Shown piece by piece: positions 8,513-16,971 of a DNA stretch of 64,000 bases. Source of the stretch: Pseudomonas poae (GTDB lineage: Bacteria; Pseudomonadota; Gammaproteobacteria; Pseudomonadales; Pseudomonadaceae); the NCBI RefSeq assembly GCF_001439785.1, contig NZ_JYLI01000002.1:62001-126000 (forward strand), in the 5' to 3' direction. Every line of letters starts with the position of its first letter. Within the stretch, counting starts at the first letter, position 1. The position numbers and the translations under genes are program-made. The notes below the pieces were generated by a model. That model did no database searches. It was not told the origin of the DNA and worked only from the letters and a program-made list of their open reading frames with translations.

Positions 8513-9433
8513 TCAGCCTTTCTTGTTGTCGAAAGTCGCCTTGACGATCTCGCCGATACCACCGACAGCGCCGATCACCTGGCTGGCTTCCAGCGGCATG
8601 AGAATGACCTTGCTGTTGTTGGCCGAAGCCAGCTTGCCCAGGGCGTCGATGTACTTTTGCGCGACAAAGTAGTTGACCGCCTGCACGTTGCCCGACGCGA
8701 TTGCCTCTGACACCACCTGCGTGGCTCGAGCTTCCGCTTCGGCCTGACGCTCACGGGCTTCAGACTCCAGGAATGCGGCCTGTCGGCTACCCTCGGCCTC
8801 GAGGATCTGCGCCTGCTTCTTGCCCTCTGCGGTCAGGATCGCCGAGGCGCGCAGGCCTTCGGCTTCGAGAATCTGTGCGCGCTTGATCCGCTCGGCCTTC
8901 ATCTGCCCGGACATGGCGGCCATCAGGTCTGCCGGCGGGCTGATGTCCTTGATTTCGATCCGCGTGATCTTGATGCCCCACGGCGCCGTGGCTTCGTCGA
9001 CAGTGCGCAGCAGCTTTTCGTTGATGCCGTCACGCTGGCTGAGCATGGCATCCAGTTCCATGGAACCGAGCACGGTACGGATATTGGTTTGCAGCAGGTT
9101 GCGTATCGCGTGTTCGAGGTTGTTGACCTCGTAGGCTGCCTGGGCGGTGTTCACCACCTGGAAGAAACACACGGCATCGATCTGCACGGTGGCGTTGTCG
9201 GCGGTGATCACTTCCTGGGGCGGGATATCCAGCACGCTTTCCATCACGTTGATCTTGCGACCGATGCGGTCCATGACCGGAATGATGATATTGAGGCCAG
9301 GCTTGAGGGTGTTGGTGTAGCGGCCAAAACGTTCGACCGTCCACTGGTAGCCTTGGGGCACCACCTTGAATCCCATGAAGAGAATGGCGATGGCCAAACC
9401 CACGAAAAGAAGCAGTACGGTTCCGATCTGCAT
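8513..9433 (-). CDS. SPFH/band 7 protein (stomatin, QmcA-like)
   Basis: A 306-residue membrane-anchored SPFH protein. An N-terminal hydrophobic anchor (residues 4-23) is followed by the band 7 domain ([15 protein letters not shown] through the KDISPP region). A long alanine/glutamate-rich coiled coil comes next (about residues 185-260, with [19 protein letters not shown]), then a conserved C-terminal PLEASQVIG segment. Stomatin-like proteins oligomerise into membrane scaffolds that influence protease and membrane-protein quality control. It is translated just upstream of nfeD and should form one operon with it. Confidence 0.9.
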   Translation of the reverse strand: MQIGTVLLLFVGLAIAILFMGFKVVPQGYQWTVERFGRYTNTLKPGLNIIIPVMDRIGRKINVMESVLDIPPQEVITADNATVQIDAVCFFQVVNTAQAAYEVNNLEHAIRNLLQTNIRTVLGSMELDAMLSQRDGINEKLLRTVDEATAPWGIKITRIEIKDISPPADLMAAMSGQMKAERIKRAQILEAEGLRASAILTAEGKKQAQILEAEGSRQAAFLESEARERQAEAEARATQVVSEAIASGNVQAVNYFVAQKYIDALGKLASANNSKVILMPLEASQVIGAVGGIGEIVKATFDNKKG

Positions 9434-9510
9434 TGCGATTCCCTATCTGATGGTGTCAGTGAAACGACGTTCGGCCGATTGTAACGGTGTTGCCACCGAT
9501 AAAGACGGTT

Positions 9511-11187
9511 TCATTGTCCGACAATCAAAGCATTTGTTTCTGAATCTGCAGGGGTGACCCGCAACACCTCGGCCAGCGTGGTCAGCCCGGCCTGTACTTT
9601 CAGCAATCCGGCCATCCGCAGGCTGTGCATGTTTTGCCGCAGCGCCGCCTGGCGTAAGATCTGCACATCGGTGCCGGGCGTGATCAGCGCCTTGAGCGTC
9701 TCATCCATCACCATGATTTCGAAGACGCCGGCCCGGCCGCGGTAACCGCTGTCGCGACACTCTGCGCACCCCGCAGCCTCGCAGGTAGCGCCCGTAACAC
9801 GCTTGCAGCTGGGACACAGCAGGCGTACCAGACGCTGGGCCATCACCCCCAACAAGGTGGCCTTGATCAAATAGTGAGCAATTCCCAGCTCCTGCAAGCG
9901 GCTGATGGCGCTGGGCGCATCGTTGGTGTGCAGGGTCGACAGCACAAGGTGTCCGGTAAGCGCGGCCTGGATCGCCATTTCGGCGGTTTCCTGGTCGCGT
10001 ATCTCGCCGATCATGATGATGTCCGGGTCCTGGCGCAGCAGGGCGCGGATACCGCTGGCGAAGGTCAGGTCGATGTTGTGTTGTACCTGCATCTGGTTGA
10101 ACGCCGGTTCGACCATTTCGACCGGGTCCTCCACGGTGCACAGGTTGACCTCTCGGGTCGCCAGTCGCTTGAGCGTGGTGTAGAGGGTGCTGGTCTTGCC
10201 GGAACCGGTTGGGCCGGTGACCAGGATGATGCCATGGGCCTGGCGGGTCATGGCGTGCCAGCGCTGCTGGTCTTCGGGCGACAGGCCGAGTTGGTCGAAG
10301 TCCTTGAGCAGCACCTGGGGGTCGAAAATCCGCATGACCAGTTTCTCGCCAAAAGCCGTTGGCAAGGTCGACAGGCGCAATTCCACCTCGGCGCCGGCGG
10401 GGCTTCTGGTCTTGAGGCGGCCGTCCTGAGGTTTGCGTTTTTCCGCCACGTTCATCCGGCCCAGGCTTTTCAGACGGCTGACCACGGCCATCGTGACCTG
10501 AGGCGGGAATTGATAGACATCATGCAGCAGGCCATCAATGCGAAAGCGTACGCGGCCCTGGTCCCGACAAGGTTCGATATGAATATCGCTGGCACGTTGG
10601 CCAAAGGCGTACTGCAGCAGCCAGTCGACGATCGTGACGATATGCGCGTCGTTGGCATCCGGCTCCTGATCGCCGCCGCCGAGGTTGAGCAGTTCGATAT
10701 TGGCAGGCGACGCGATGTTCTGATCAGCACCGCGAACCGACTTCGCCAGGCGGTAAAACTCGCCCATGCAATGCTCAATTGCCTGGGGGTTGGCCACCAC
10801 ACGCTTTATCGAACGTTTGAGCACCTGCGCCAGGCCTGCTTCCCACTCGGTGACATAGGGCTGGGCGCTGGCGACGGTGACGGTCTGCGCATCCACAGCC
10901 ACCGCGAGGATCGCGTGACGCTGGGCGAATGCATGGGACATCAGCGGTACCACCGTCGCCACGTCGATCTTCAGCGGGTCGATGCGCAGATAAGGTTGTC
11001 CGGCCTCTTGGGCGAGCCATTGCGTGAGCGCTTCAAGGTCGGGCCCCTGGGCCGCGATGAGCTCCAGCGGATGCCGGTGGCCAGCGGGCAATGTCGACAG
11101 GCGCTGCGCGACGTCGGCTGCGACCAGACCGGCCTTCACCAGGGGCGGCAGTAGCGAATTCAAGTGCAAGCGGTGATCTACGGACAT
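9511..11187 (-). CDS. GspE/PulE/PilB-family secretion ATPase, orphan
   Basis: A 558-residue ATPase of the type II secretion / type IV pilus assembly class. The N-terminal MshEN-like domain covers about residues 1-150. Walker A GPTGSGKT is at 325-332, Walker B DIIMIGEIRD at about 389-398, and the histidine box LSTLHTND follows. A zinc-type cysteine set is present (C458, C461, C474, C477). These enzymes power pseudopilus or pilus assembly. No other secretion or pilus gene lies in the window, so its partner machine is unknown. Its neighbours are the SPFH operon downstream and a small ACT-like gene upstream, all on the minus strand. Confidence 0.9.
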   Translation of the reverse strand: MSVDHRLHLNSLLPPLVKAGLVAADVAQRLSTLPAGHRHPLELIAAQGPDLEALTQWLAQEAGQPYLRIDPLKIDVATVVPLMSHAFAQRHAILAVAVDAQTVTVASAQPYVTEWEAGLAQVLKRSIKRVVANPQAIEHCMGEFYRLAKSVRGADQNIASPANIELLNLGGGDQEPDANDAHIVTIVDWLLQYAFGQRASDIHIEPCRDQGRVRFRIDGLLHDVYQFPPQVTMAVVSRLKSLGRMNVAEKRKPQDGRLKTRSPAGAEVELRLSTLPTAFGEKLVMRIFDPQVLLKDFDQLGLSPEDQQRWHAMTRQAHGIILVTGPTGSGKTSTLYTTLKRLATREVNLCTVEDPVEMVEPAFNQMQVQHNIDLTFASGIRALLRQDPDIIMIGEIRDQETAEMAIQAALTGHLVLSTLHTNDAPSAISRLQELGIAHYLIKATLLGVMAQRLVRLLCPSCKRVTGATCEAAGCAECRDSGYRGRAGVFEIMVMDETLKALITPGTDVQILRQAALRQNMHSLRMAGLLKVQAGLTTLAEVLRVTPADSETNALIVGQ

Positions 11188-11269
11188 GCAGGTTTACCTG
11201 GCAAAAGCGAACGTATATCCAGGCTAGTCAGCGGCGCCGTTTCTTCCTCATTGCGTGTATTTCAGCCTT

Positions 11270-11608
11270 TTACCGGGCGGCGGCCAGCAGGTCCTGGGGC
11301 CTTGCGGCATCAACCTGATGCACTTGCAGCGTACAGACGCTGATCAGGTTTCGAATCTTTTCACCGATGACCTGGGCGCGGTGCCAGCTCAGTCCGTCGA
11401 TCACGATATCCAGAGTCAGCAGGTCCGCTTTGCGGTCCATCCGCACCTGGCTTGGGGTGAGCAACTGCAACGCGAAATAATTGAGCACCCGGCATAGCAC
11501 ATCCGGTTCCGCCTCGGCGACGATCTGATAGTGCGCCTGACAGTGGGCGCTGCTGACGGCCCACGCATCGACGCGGGTCACAGGGCAGACGGTTTCGACA
11601 ATATGCAT
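11270..11608 (-). CDS. Small ACT-like domain protein, unknown function
   Basis: A 112-residue protein without signal peptide. The pattern AHYQIVAEAEPDVLCRVLNYFALQ, followed by a beta strand (LLTLDIVIDGL), a helix (RAQVIGEKIRNLI) and a strand (VCTLQVHQV), matches the beta-alpha-beta-beta-alpha-beta order of ACT domains and resembles small regulatory subunits such as IlvM. ACT domains bind amino acids. It is transcribed away from an Lrp/AsnC regulator (11736), itself an amino-acid sensor. It could be a regulatory partner, but no acetolactate synthase large subunit is nearby. The fold is inferred, not confirmed. Confidence 0.6.
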   Translation of the reverse strand: MHIVETVCPVTRVDAWAVSSAHCQAHYQIVAEAEPDVLCRVLNYFALQLLTPSQVRMDRKADLLTLDIVIDGLSWHRAQVIGEKIRNLISVCTLQVHQVDAARPQDLLAAAR

Positions 11609-11735
11609 GCGGGATCTCCAGATTCGACTGAAGAAATTTTTACATGCGCTACGGGAGATTTCTTATCTAGAATAGGCTCGATTTTGGTATTTAAGACTCA
11701 TTCAATTCGAGCATACGACTATTTAAGGTATTTAT

Positions 11736-12206
11736 ATGCGCAGTGAGCTGGACGTCTACGATCGCCGTATCCTTGCCCTTCTGCAGGAGGACGCCTCACT
11801 CTCCAGCGCGCAGATCGCCGAGCAGGTCGGGTTGTCGCAGTCCCCGTGCTGGCGGCGCATTCAACGCCTCAAGGACGAAGGCGTGATTCGCGGCCAGGTC
11901 ACTTTGCTGGATCGCAAGAAGATCGGCCTCGACACGCAGATCTTCGCCGAGGTCAAACTCAACGCCCACGGGCGCTCGAACTTCACGGAGTTCACCGAAG
12001 CGATTCGTGGGTTTCCCGAAGTGCTGGAGTGTTATGTGCTGATGGGGGCGGTGGATTTTCTGCTGCGCATCGTCGCGTCGGATATCGAGGCGTACGAACG
12101 GTTTTTCTTCGACAAGTTGTCGATGGTGCCGGGGATTCAGGAGGTGAATTCGATTGTGGCGTTGTCCGAGATCAAGTCCACTACCAGCCTGCCCGTGTTG
12201 CGTTGA
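11736..12206 (+). CDS. Lrp/AsnC-family transcriptional regulator
   Basis: A 156-residue regulator with an N-terminal winged HTH (ILALLQEDASLSSAQIAEQVGLSQSPCWRRIQRL, about residues 11-45) and a C-terminal RAM/AsnC ligand-binding domain (ECYVLMGAVDFLLRIVASD). Such proteins form octamers and respond to amino acids. The ribosome site AAGG lies eight bases before the ATG. The 127-base AT-rich gap to the divergent ACT-like gene is the likely control region and includes AGAAAT / ATTTCT half-sites. Its targets cannot be read from sequence; the divergent gene is the best candidate. Confidence 0.9.
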   Translation: MRSELDVYDRRILALLQEDASLSSAQIAEQVGLSQSPCWRRIQRLKDEGVIRGQVTLLDRKKIGLDTQIFAEVKLNAHGRSNFTEFTEAIRGFPEVLECYVLMGAVDFLLRIVASDIEAYERFFFDKLSMVPGIQEVNSIVALSEIKSTTSLPVLR

Positions 12207-12213
12207 AACCTTT

Positions 12214-12237
12214 GGGAGCGAGCGAGCCCGCTCCCAC
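12214..12237. repeat. Single REP-like hairpin
   Basis: GGGAGCG and CGCTCCC form a stem around an 8-base loop in the short gap between the convergent Lrp and CYTH-CHAD genes. It matches the ends of the local REP family and may serve as a terminator for either gene. Confidence 0.6.
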
Positions 12238-12251
12238 CGGTTAACCGTGAA

Positions 12252-13619
12252 TTACAGACGCAGCAACGTCTTCCACGCGCGGTTCTGATACACCGCAATC
12301 GCCTGATGCATCCGCGCATCCAGCGACTCATCGGTGATCGGCTGGTTAGCCAGTTGCACCAGCTTGTTCAGCTCGCCGTACAAGCGGTCCAGCTCGGCGA
12401 TGTCCACTACCTGACGCGCATGGTGCAGCCAGGCCTGGATGCGCTCGATGCGCGGCAGTTGCTCGGCCAGGTCTTCGGGTTGCTGCTGGTAGCGCGGCAG
12501 TTGCAGGGCGACGGCATCGTCGGCCAGCAGGCGCGGCAGCCAGTTGGTGAGTTGCGCTGCGCCCTGACGGTTGCCGCGCACGGTGCGCTCGGCGGTCCAG
12601 GTGCGGGCCAGCAGCCAGCGCGAGGTGTTCAAGGAGAACAGGCCCCAGCGCACGTCTTCGAGTTCTTCGGCGAACTGCCCCGGTGCGGCTTTGCGAATGT
12701 CTTCGTCGTCGTCACCGGCCTGGACCAGCGGGCGCCAGTCCTCGAGCAGGGCGTCGAGTGCGCTGCGCAGTTCGCTGGTGGACTGGCGCGGTGCCGCCTG
12801 ACCGAGGCTGCCGATCAGGGCGCGCAATTCGCCGAGGTGATCGACCCAGTCCTGCAACAGGCGCCAATGGCCGTTGAACCGGTATTGCTCGGCCAGACGC
12901 TGGCTGCTGCCGAGCAAGTGCCACATGATCGCGGCGAAGGCGTCGTCCAGCGGCATTTCGGCGTGGATCTGCGGTGCCGGCAAGCTCAGGGAGTAGCTGC
13001 CGGCGTCGTACAGGCGGTAGCCGCGCTCGGCTTTGCTGATATCGCACGGCATCAGTGCCAGGGTGGCGGCCAGCTCGGCGGCGAGTTCCAGCAAGGCTGC
13101 CGGTTCGCCTTCGCGCAGTTCCAGTTCCAGTTCGCAGATTTCTTCTTTCTGCTTGCCGACCACCACATGGCCGAGGTCCAGCGCGGCTTCGATCACCACC
13201 TTGGCCTTGCCACGGCCCCAGGCGATTTCGGCGCGCTCGCGCACAAAATCGGTGGTGAAGATCGGCTTGAGGGTCTTTTTGTCCAGATCGGTCAGTTGCT
13301 CGGGCCAGCATTCGCCGTCGAGTTTCTTCACGTCGAGCTTGGCTTTGGCCAGGTTCCAGTTGTACTCGTTGCGTTCCGACAGGCCGGCGATGCTTTGGCC
13401 GCGGGTCTTGAGGGTCTGGATAATCTCGTCACCGTCCTTGCGCAGGCGCAGGGCAACCTTGGCCTGGGCCAGGTCGCGCTCGGGGGTGTCGAAATACTGG
13501 TTCATCAACTCACGGCGTTCCCAGCCATTTTTGTTGCGTTTTTTCAGTAGCGGGTGCTCGCGCAGCGCAGCGAGGGTTTCGCGGCTGACGCGGAGCTTGA
13601 TTTCGGTTTCTTTCTGCAT
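12252..13619 (-). CDS. CYTH-CHAD inorganic triphosphatase (YgiF-like)
   Basis: A 455-residue protein with an N-terminal CYTH domain (signature KETEIKLRVS at residues 3-12; about 1-200) and a C-terminal CHAD domain (about 220-455, with many conserved H and R residues such as HLGELRALIG and TSRWLLAR). CYTH enzymes of this architecture hydrolyse inorganic tripolyphosphate, and CHAD domains bind polyphosphate. The start at 13619 (MQKETEIKL) is fixed by the family's ExExK motif; earlier in-frame codons are not supported. It is divergent from argE. Confidence 0.87.
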   Translation of the reverse strand: MQKETEIKLRVSRETLAALREHPLLKKRNKNGWERRELMNQYFDTPERDLAQAKVALRLRKDGDEIIQTLKTRGQSIAGLSERNEYNWNLAKAKLDVKKLDGECWPEQLTDLDKKTLKPIFTTDFVRERAEIAWGRGKAKVVIEAALDLGHVVVGKQKEEICELELELREGEPAALLELAAELAATLALMPCDISKAERGYRLYDAGSYSLSLPAPQIHAEMPLDDAFAAIMWHLLGSSQRLAEQYRFNGHWRLLQDWVDHLGELRALIGSLGQAAPRQSTSELRSALDALLEDWRPLVQAGDDDEDIRKAAPGQFAEELEDVRWGLFSLNTSRWLLARTWTAERTVRGNRQGAAQLTNWLPRLLADDAVALQLPRYQQQPEDLAEQLPRIERIQAWLHHARQVVDIAELDRLYGELNKLVQLANQPITDESLDARMHQAIAVYQNRAWKTLLRL

Positions 13620-13777
13620 GGCCGGAAAATCCAGGATCGGGAGCGCAGCCGGGGAAAAGAGTGGCTGCCAAGGCCGTGCAGTGTACAGGACTGAGCCCGG
13701 CAACGCGCCGCAACGGTTTATTGTGCCGTGCAGATGGCTCTATAGTGGGGTTCATCCGGGAAGTCGAGAGGCCGCGC

Positions 13778-14926
13778 ATGCCATTACCTACCCTCAAAGA
13801 GCAATTCGCCGCGCTGATTGCCGCGCCATCGGTCAGTTGCACGCAAGCGTCCCTGGACCAGACCAACCGCCCGGTGATCGATCTGCTCGCTGCTTGGCTG
13901 GGCGATCTGGGCTTTGCCATCGACATCCAGCAGGTCAGCCCCGGCAAGTTCAACCTGCTGGCCACATTCGGCAGCGGGCCCGGCGGGCTGGTGCTGGCCG
14001 GGCACAGCGACACGGTGCCGTATGACGCCGCCTTGTGGCAGACCGATCCGCTCAAGCTGACGGAAGTCGACGGCCGTTGGGTAGGATTGGGCAGTTGCGA
14101 CATGAAAGGTTTTTTCGCCCTTGCCATCGAAGCGGTGTTGCCGCTGCTCGACCAGCCGTTCAAACAGCCATTGTTGATTCTCGCCACCTGCGATGAAGAG
14201 AGTTCCATGTCCGGCGCGCGGGCGCTGGCCGAAGCAGGCCGTCCGCTGGGCCGCGCGGCGGTGATCGGCGAGCCGACCGGCCTCAGGCCAATCCGCCTGC
14301 ACAAGGGTGTGATGATGGAACGCATCGACATCCTTGGCCGCAGCGGCCATTCGTCAGACCCAAGTCTGGGCCACAGCGCCCTCGAAGCCATGCACGATGC
14401 CATCGGCGAACTGCGCGGCCTGCGTCTGGCCTGGCAGCGCGAATACCGCAACCCGCAGTTCAGCGTGCCGCAGCCCACCCTTAACCTGGGCTGCATTCAC
14501 GGCGGCGACAACCCCAACCGCATCTGCGGCCAGTGCTCCCTTGAGTTCGACCTGCGCCCCTTGCCGGGCATGGACCCTGAGGTGCTGCGTGCCGCTATTC
14601 GGCAGAAACTCCAACCTCTGGCCGAGCGCCATCACGTCAAGATCGACTACGCGCCGCTGTTTCCCGAGGTGCCGCCTTTCGAGCAGGCCGAGGACGCCGA
14701 ACTGGTACGGGTTGCGGAGCGTTTGACCGGCCATCGTGCCGAAGCAGTGGCGTTTGGCACCGAAGCGCCTTATCTTCAGCGCCTTGGTTGTGAAACCCTG
14801 GTGCTCGGCCCTGGCGATATCGCCTGTGCACACCAGCCCGGCGAGTACCTCGAAATGTCACGCTTGACGCCTACAGTGCGGTTATTGCGCGAACTGATCG
14901 AACATTACTGCCTGAAACCTGCATAA
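13778..14926 (+). CDS. argE: Acetylornithine deacetylase
   Basis: A 382-residue M20-family zinc deacetylase converting N-acetylornithine to ornithine and acetate. Metal-site motifs are LAGHSDTVPYD (His, with catalytic Asp two residues on), GSCDMKGFFA (bridging Asp), ATCDEESSMSGA (catalytic Glu pair) and IGEPTG. The start at 13778 (MPLPTLKEQ) follows GAGAGG. argA follows, the usual Pseudomonas order, although Pseudomonas also makes ornithine through the ArgJ cycle. A weaker alternative is a general M20 deacylase. Confidence 0.9.
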   Translation: MPLPTLKEQFAALIAAPSVSCTQASLDQTNRPVIDLLAAWLGDLGFAIDIQQVSPGKFNLLATFGSGPGGLVLAGHSDTVPYDAALWQTDPLKLTEVDGRWVGLGSCDMKGFFALAIEAVLPLLDQPFKQPLLILATCDEESSMSGARALAEAGRPLGRAAVIGEPTGLRPIRLHKGVMMERIDILGRSGHSSDPSLGHSALEAMHDAIGELRGLRLAWQREYRNPQFSVPQPTLNLGCIHGGDNPNRICGQCSLEFDLRPLPGMDPEVLRAAIRQKLQPLAERHHVKIDYAPLFPEVPPFEQAEDAELVRVAERLTGHRAEAVAFGTEAPYLQRLGCETLVLGPGDIACAHQPGEYLEMSRLTPTVRLLRELIEHYCLKPA

Positions 14927-14965
14927 ATTAACCCCTGCCTGTACGTCCATAGAAGGAGAGTGAGC

Positions 14966-14992
14966 GTGTCGCCAAGCCTGTTCCGACGATAA
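14966..14992 (+). CDS. Candidate 8-codon leader peptide before argA (ends Arg-Arg)
   Basis: A GTG-started mini-ORF reads V/M-S-P-S-L-F-R-R-stop, with a very strong ribosome site AAGGAG eight bases upstream. Both arginines use CGA, a rare codon in GC-rich Pseudomonas, and sit directly before the TAA. It lies 69 bases upstream of argA, the first arginine-pathway enzyme. That makes it a plausible arginine-sensing or stalling leader. No strong terminator hairpin was found between it and argA, so any control may be translational. This is inference from sequence only. Confidence 0.45.
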   Translation: MSPSLFRR

Positions 14993-15061
14993 CCATCAGC
15001 CCGCCGTGCGCTTTCACGATCCTTCCTTTTTCGGCTGCTTTTTATTACAGGCCCAGGTGTT

Positions 15062-16360
15062 ATGCCCGAATACGTCAATTGGCTTCGTCACGCTTCCCCT
15101 TACATCAACGCCCACCGCGACTGCACTTTTGTGGTCATGTTGCCTGGCGACGGTGTGGACCACCCCAACTTCGGCAATATCGTCCACGACCTGGTGCTGC
15201 TGCACAGCCTGGGTGTGCGACTGGTGCTGGTGCACGGCTCGCGCCCGCAAATTGAAACCCGCCTCGCGGCGCGTGGCCTTACGTCGGCTTACCACGAGGG
15301 GATGCGCATCACCGACGCCGCCACCCTGGAATGTGTGATCGACGCGGTGGGGCACCTGCGCATCGCCATCGAAGCACGCCTGTCCATGGACATGGCCTCA
15401 TCGCCCATGCAGGGCTCGCGCCTGCGTGTGGCCAGTGGCAATCTGGTCACCGCGCGCCCCATCGGTGTTCTTGAAGGCGTGGACTATCACCATACCGGCG
15501 AAGTGCGCCGGGTCGACCGCAAGGGCATCAATCGTCTGCTTGATGAGCGCTCCATCGTGCTGCTGTCGCCGCTGGGGTACTCGCCCACCGGCGAGATCTT
15601 CAACCTGGCCTGCGAAGACGTGGCCACCCGCGCCGCCATTGACCTGGCCGCCGACAAACTGCTGCTGTTTGGCGCCGACCTCGGGCTGATCGACGAAAAT
15701 GGCCGTCTGGTACGTGAGTTGCGCCCGCAACAAGTGCCGGCGCACCTGCAACGCCTGGGTAACAACTATCAGGCCGAGCTGCTCGACGCCGCAGCCCAGG
15801 CCTGTCGTGGTGGCGTGGGGCGCAGCCATATTGTGAGCTACGCGGAAGACGGCGCCTTGCTCACCGAATTGTTTACCCGCGACGGCGGCGGCACGCTGGT
15901 GGCCCAGGAGCAATTCGAGCTGGTACGCGAGGCGGCAATTGAAGACGTCGGCGGTTTGCTCGACCTGATCAGCCCGCTGGAAGAGCAGGGCATCCTGGTA
16001 CGCCGTTCGCGGGAAGTGCTGGAGCGCGAGATCGAGCAGTTCAGCGTGGTGGAACGCGAAGGCATGATCATCGCCTGCGCGGCGCTGTACCAGATCGCCG
16101 ATTCCGACGCGGGTGAGCTGGCCTGCCTGGCCGTAAACCCGGAATACCGTCATGGCGCACGCGGTGATGTGTTGCTCGAGCGTATCGAGGGCCGTGCCAG
16201 GGCCCAGGGCTTGAAGACCTTGTTCGTGCTTACCACGCGTACTGCGCACTGGTTCCGCGAGCGCGGCTTTGAGCCCAGCAGCGTAGATCGCCTGCCTTCG
16301 GCGCGGGCGTCGCTGTACAACTACCAGCGCAACTCCAAGATTTTCGAAAAGGCGCTGTAA
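15062..16360 (+). CDS. argA: N-acetylglutamate synthase
   Basis: A 432-residue classical ArgA: an N-terminal amino-acid-kinase-like domain (about 1-280, containing the arginine inhibitor site) and a C-terminal GNAT domain (about 290-432, with CLAVNPEYRHGARGDVLLERI as the acetyl-CoA loop). It makes N-acetylglutamate from glutamate and acetyl-CoA, the first step of arginine synthesis, and is normally inhibited by arginine. It begins MPEYVNWLRHASPYINAHR, as in other pseudomonads. It lies 135 bases after argE with the leader ORF between. Confidence 0.95.
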   Translation: MPEYVNWLRHASPYINAHRDCTFVVMLPGDGVDHPNFGNIVHDLVLLHSLGVRLVLVHGSRPQIETRLAARGLTSAYHEGMRITDAATLECVIDAVGHLRIAIEARLSMDMASSPMQGSRLRVASGNLVTARPIGVLEGVDYHHTGEVRRVDRKGINRLLDERSIVLLSPLGYSPTGEIFNLACEDVATRAAIDLAADKLLLFGADLGLIDENGRLVRELRPQQVPAHLQRLGNNYQAELLDAAAQACRGGVGRSHIVSYAEDGALLTELFTRDGGGTLVAQEQFELVREAAIEDVGGLLDLISPLEEQGILVRRSREVLEREIEQFSVVEREGMIIACAALYQIADSDAGELACLAVNPEYRHGARGDVLLERIEGRARAQGLKTLFVLTTRTAHWFRERGFEPSSVDRLPSARASLYNYQRNSKIFEKAL

Positions 16361-16380
16361 AAGACAGTACAAATCAACCT

Positions 16381-16467
16381 GTGGGAGGGGGCTTGCTCCC
16401 GATAGGCGTAGCTCAGTCGCTGATGTGTTGACTGATCGACTGCCATCGGGAGCAAGCTCCCTCCCAC
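16381..16467. repeat. Inverted REP pair
   Basis: GTGGGAGGGGGCTTGCTCCC at 16381 and its inverse at 16444-16467 flank about 40 bases just after argA. The pair forms a long hairpin that probably ends or stabilises the argA transcript. Confidence 0.88.
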
Positions 16468-16971
16468 ATTTTGTTTCACTGCTTCAGAACCGTGGAACCG
16501 CGCCGATACAACCATTGTCGGCGTTCGAATCGGCCGCTTTGACAACCAAAGAAATTATTAGTGACACAAAAACTGTAACAAATTGACGCCAGGATAGCGC
16601 TTAGCCATGATGGCGCCGCCTTTCTGGTCGTGATTGACGTCAGCACTGTCACTAAGCGATCTAAAAAAGCTTTGAATCATACCCTTCAGGAATTAGGTTG
16701 TGCGGCAACTCGTCTACTCTGACCGGTTCGCTGTCCTGCAAAGCCTTATTCTCGAATCGTATGAAAAGGGATGAAATAATTCTTTTTGGGTGTATGAGAA
16801 ACTCATTACCCTGCACGGACCAAATCAACTGTGATTAGACGAAGGTAGTAGACACACAAGGTTACGATTGACTTGTCAGTCACTAACCGGTGCTAATCGC
16901 GCATCTGTGGATCGAGGGCGTCAGACCCGCGACCAAAGAAACACAAAAATTAGAAACGAGAGGAGCGGTAC
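16468..16971 (+). promoter_or_regulatory. Long control region upstream of the OprD-family porin
   Basis: About 500 bases without a convincing gene. The region is noticeably more AT-rich than its surroundings and holds several short symmetric stretches (for example GACT-TGTC-AGTC near 16870). Close to the start codon, at about 16935-16949, is an A-rich run (AAAGAAACACAAAAA) of the A-R-N type that Hfq/Crc binds in Pseudomonas catabolite control. GAGAGGAG follows as the ribosome site. A promoter position cannot be fixed by eye. Confidence 0.4.
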
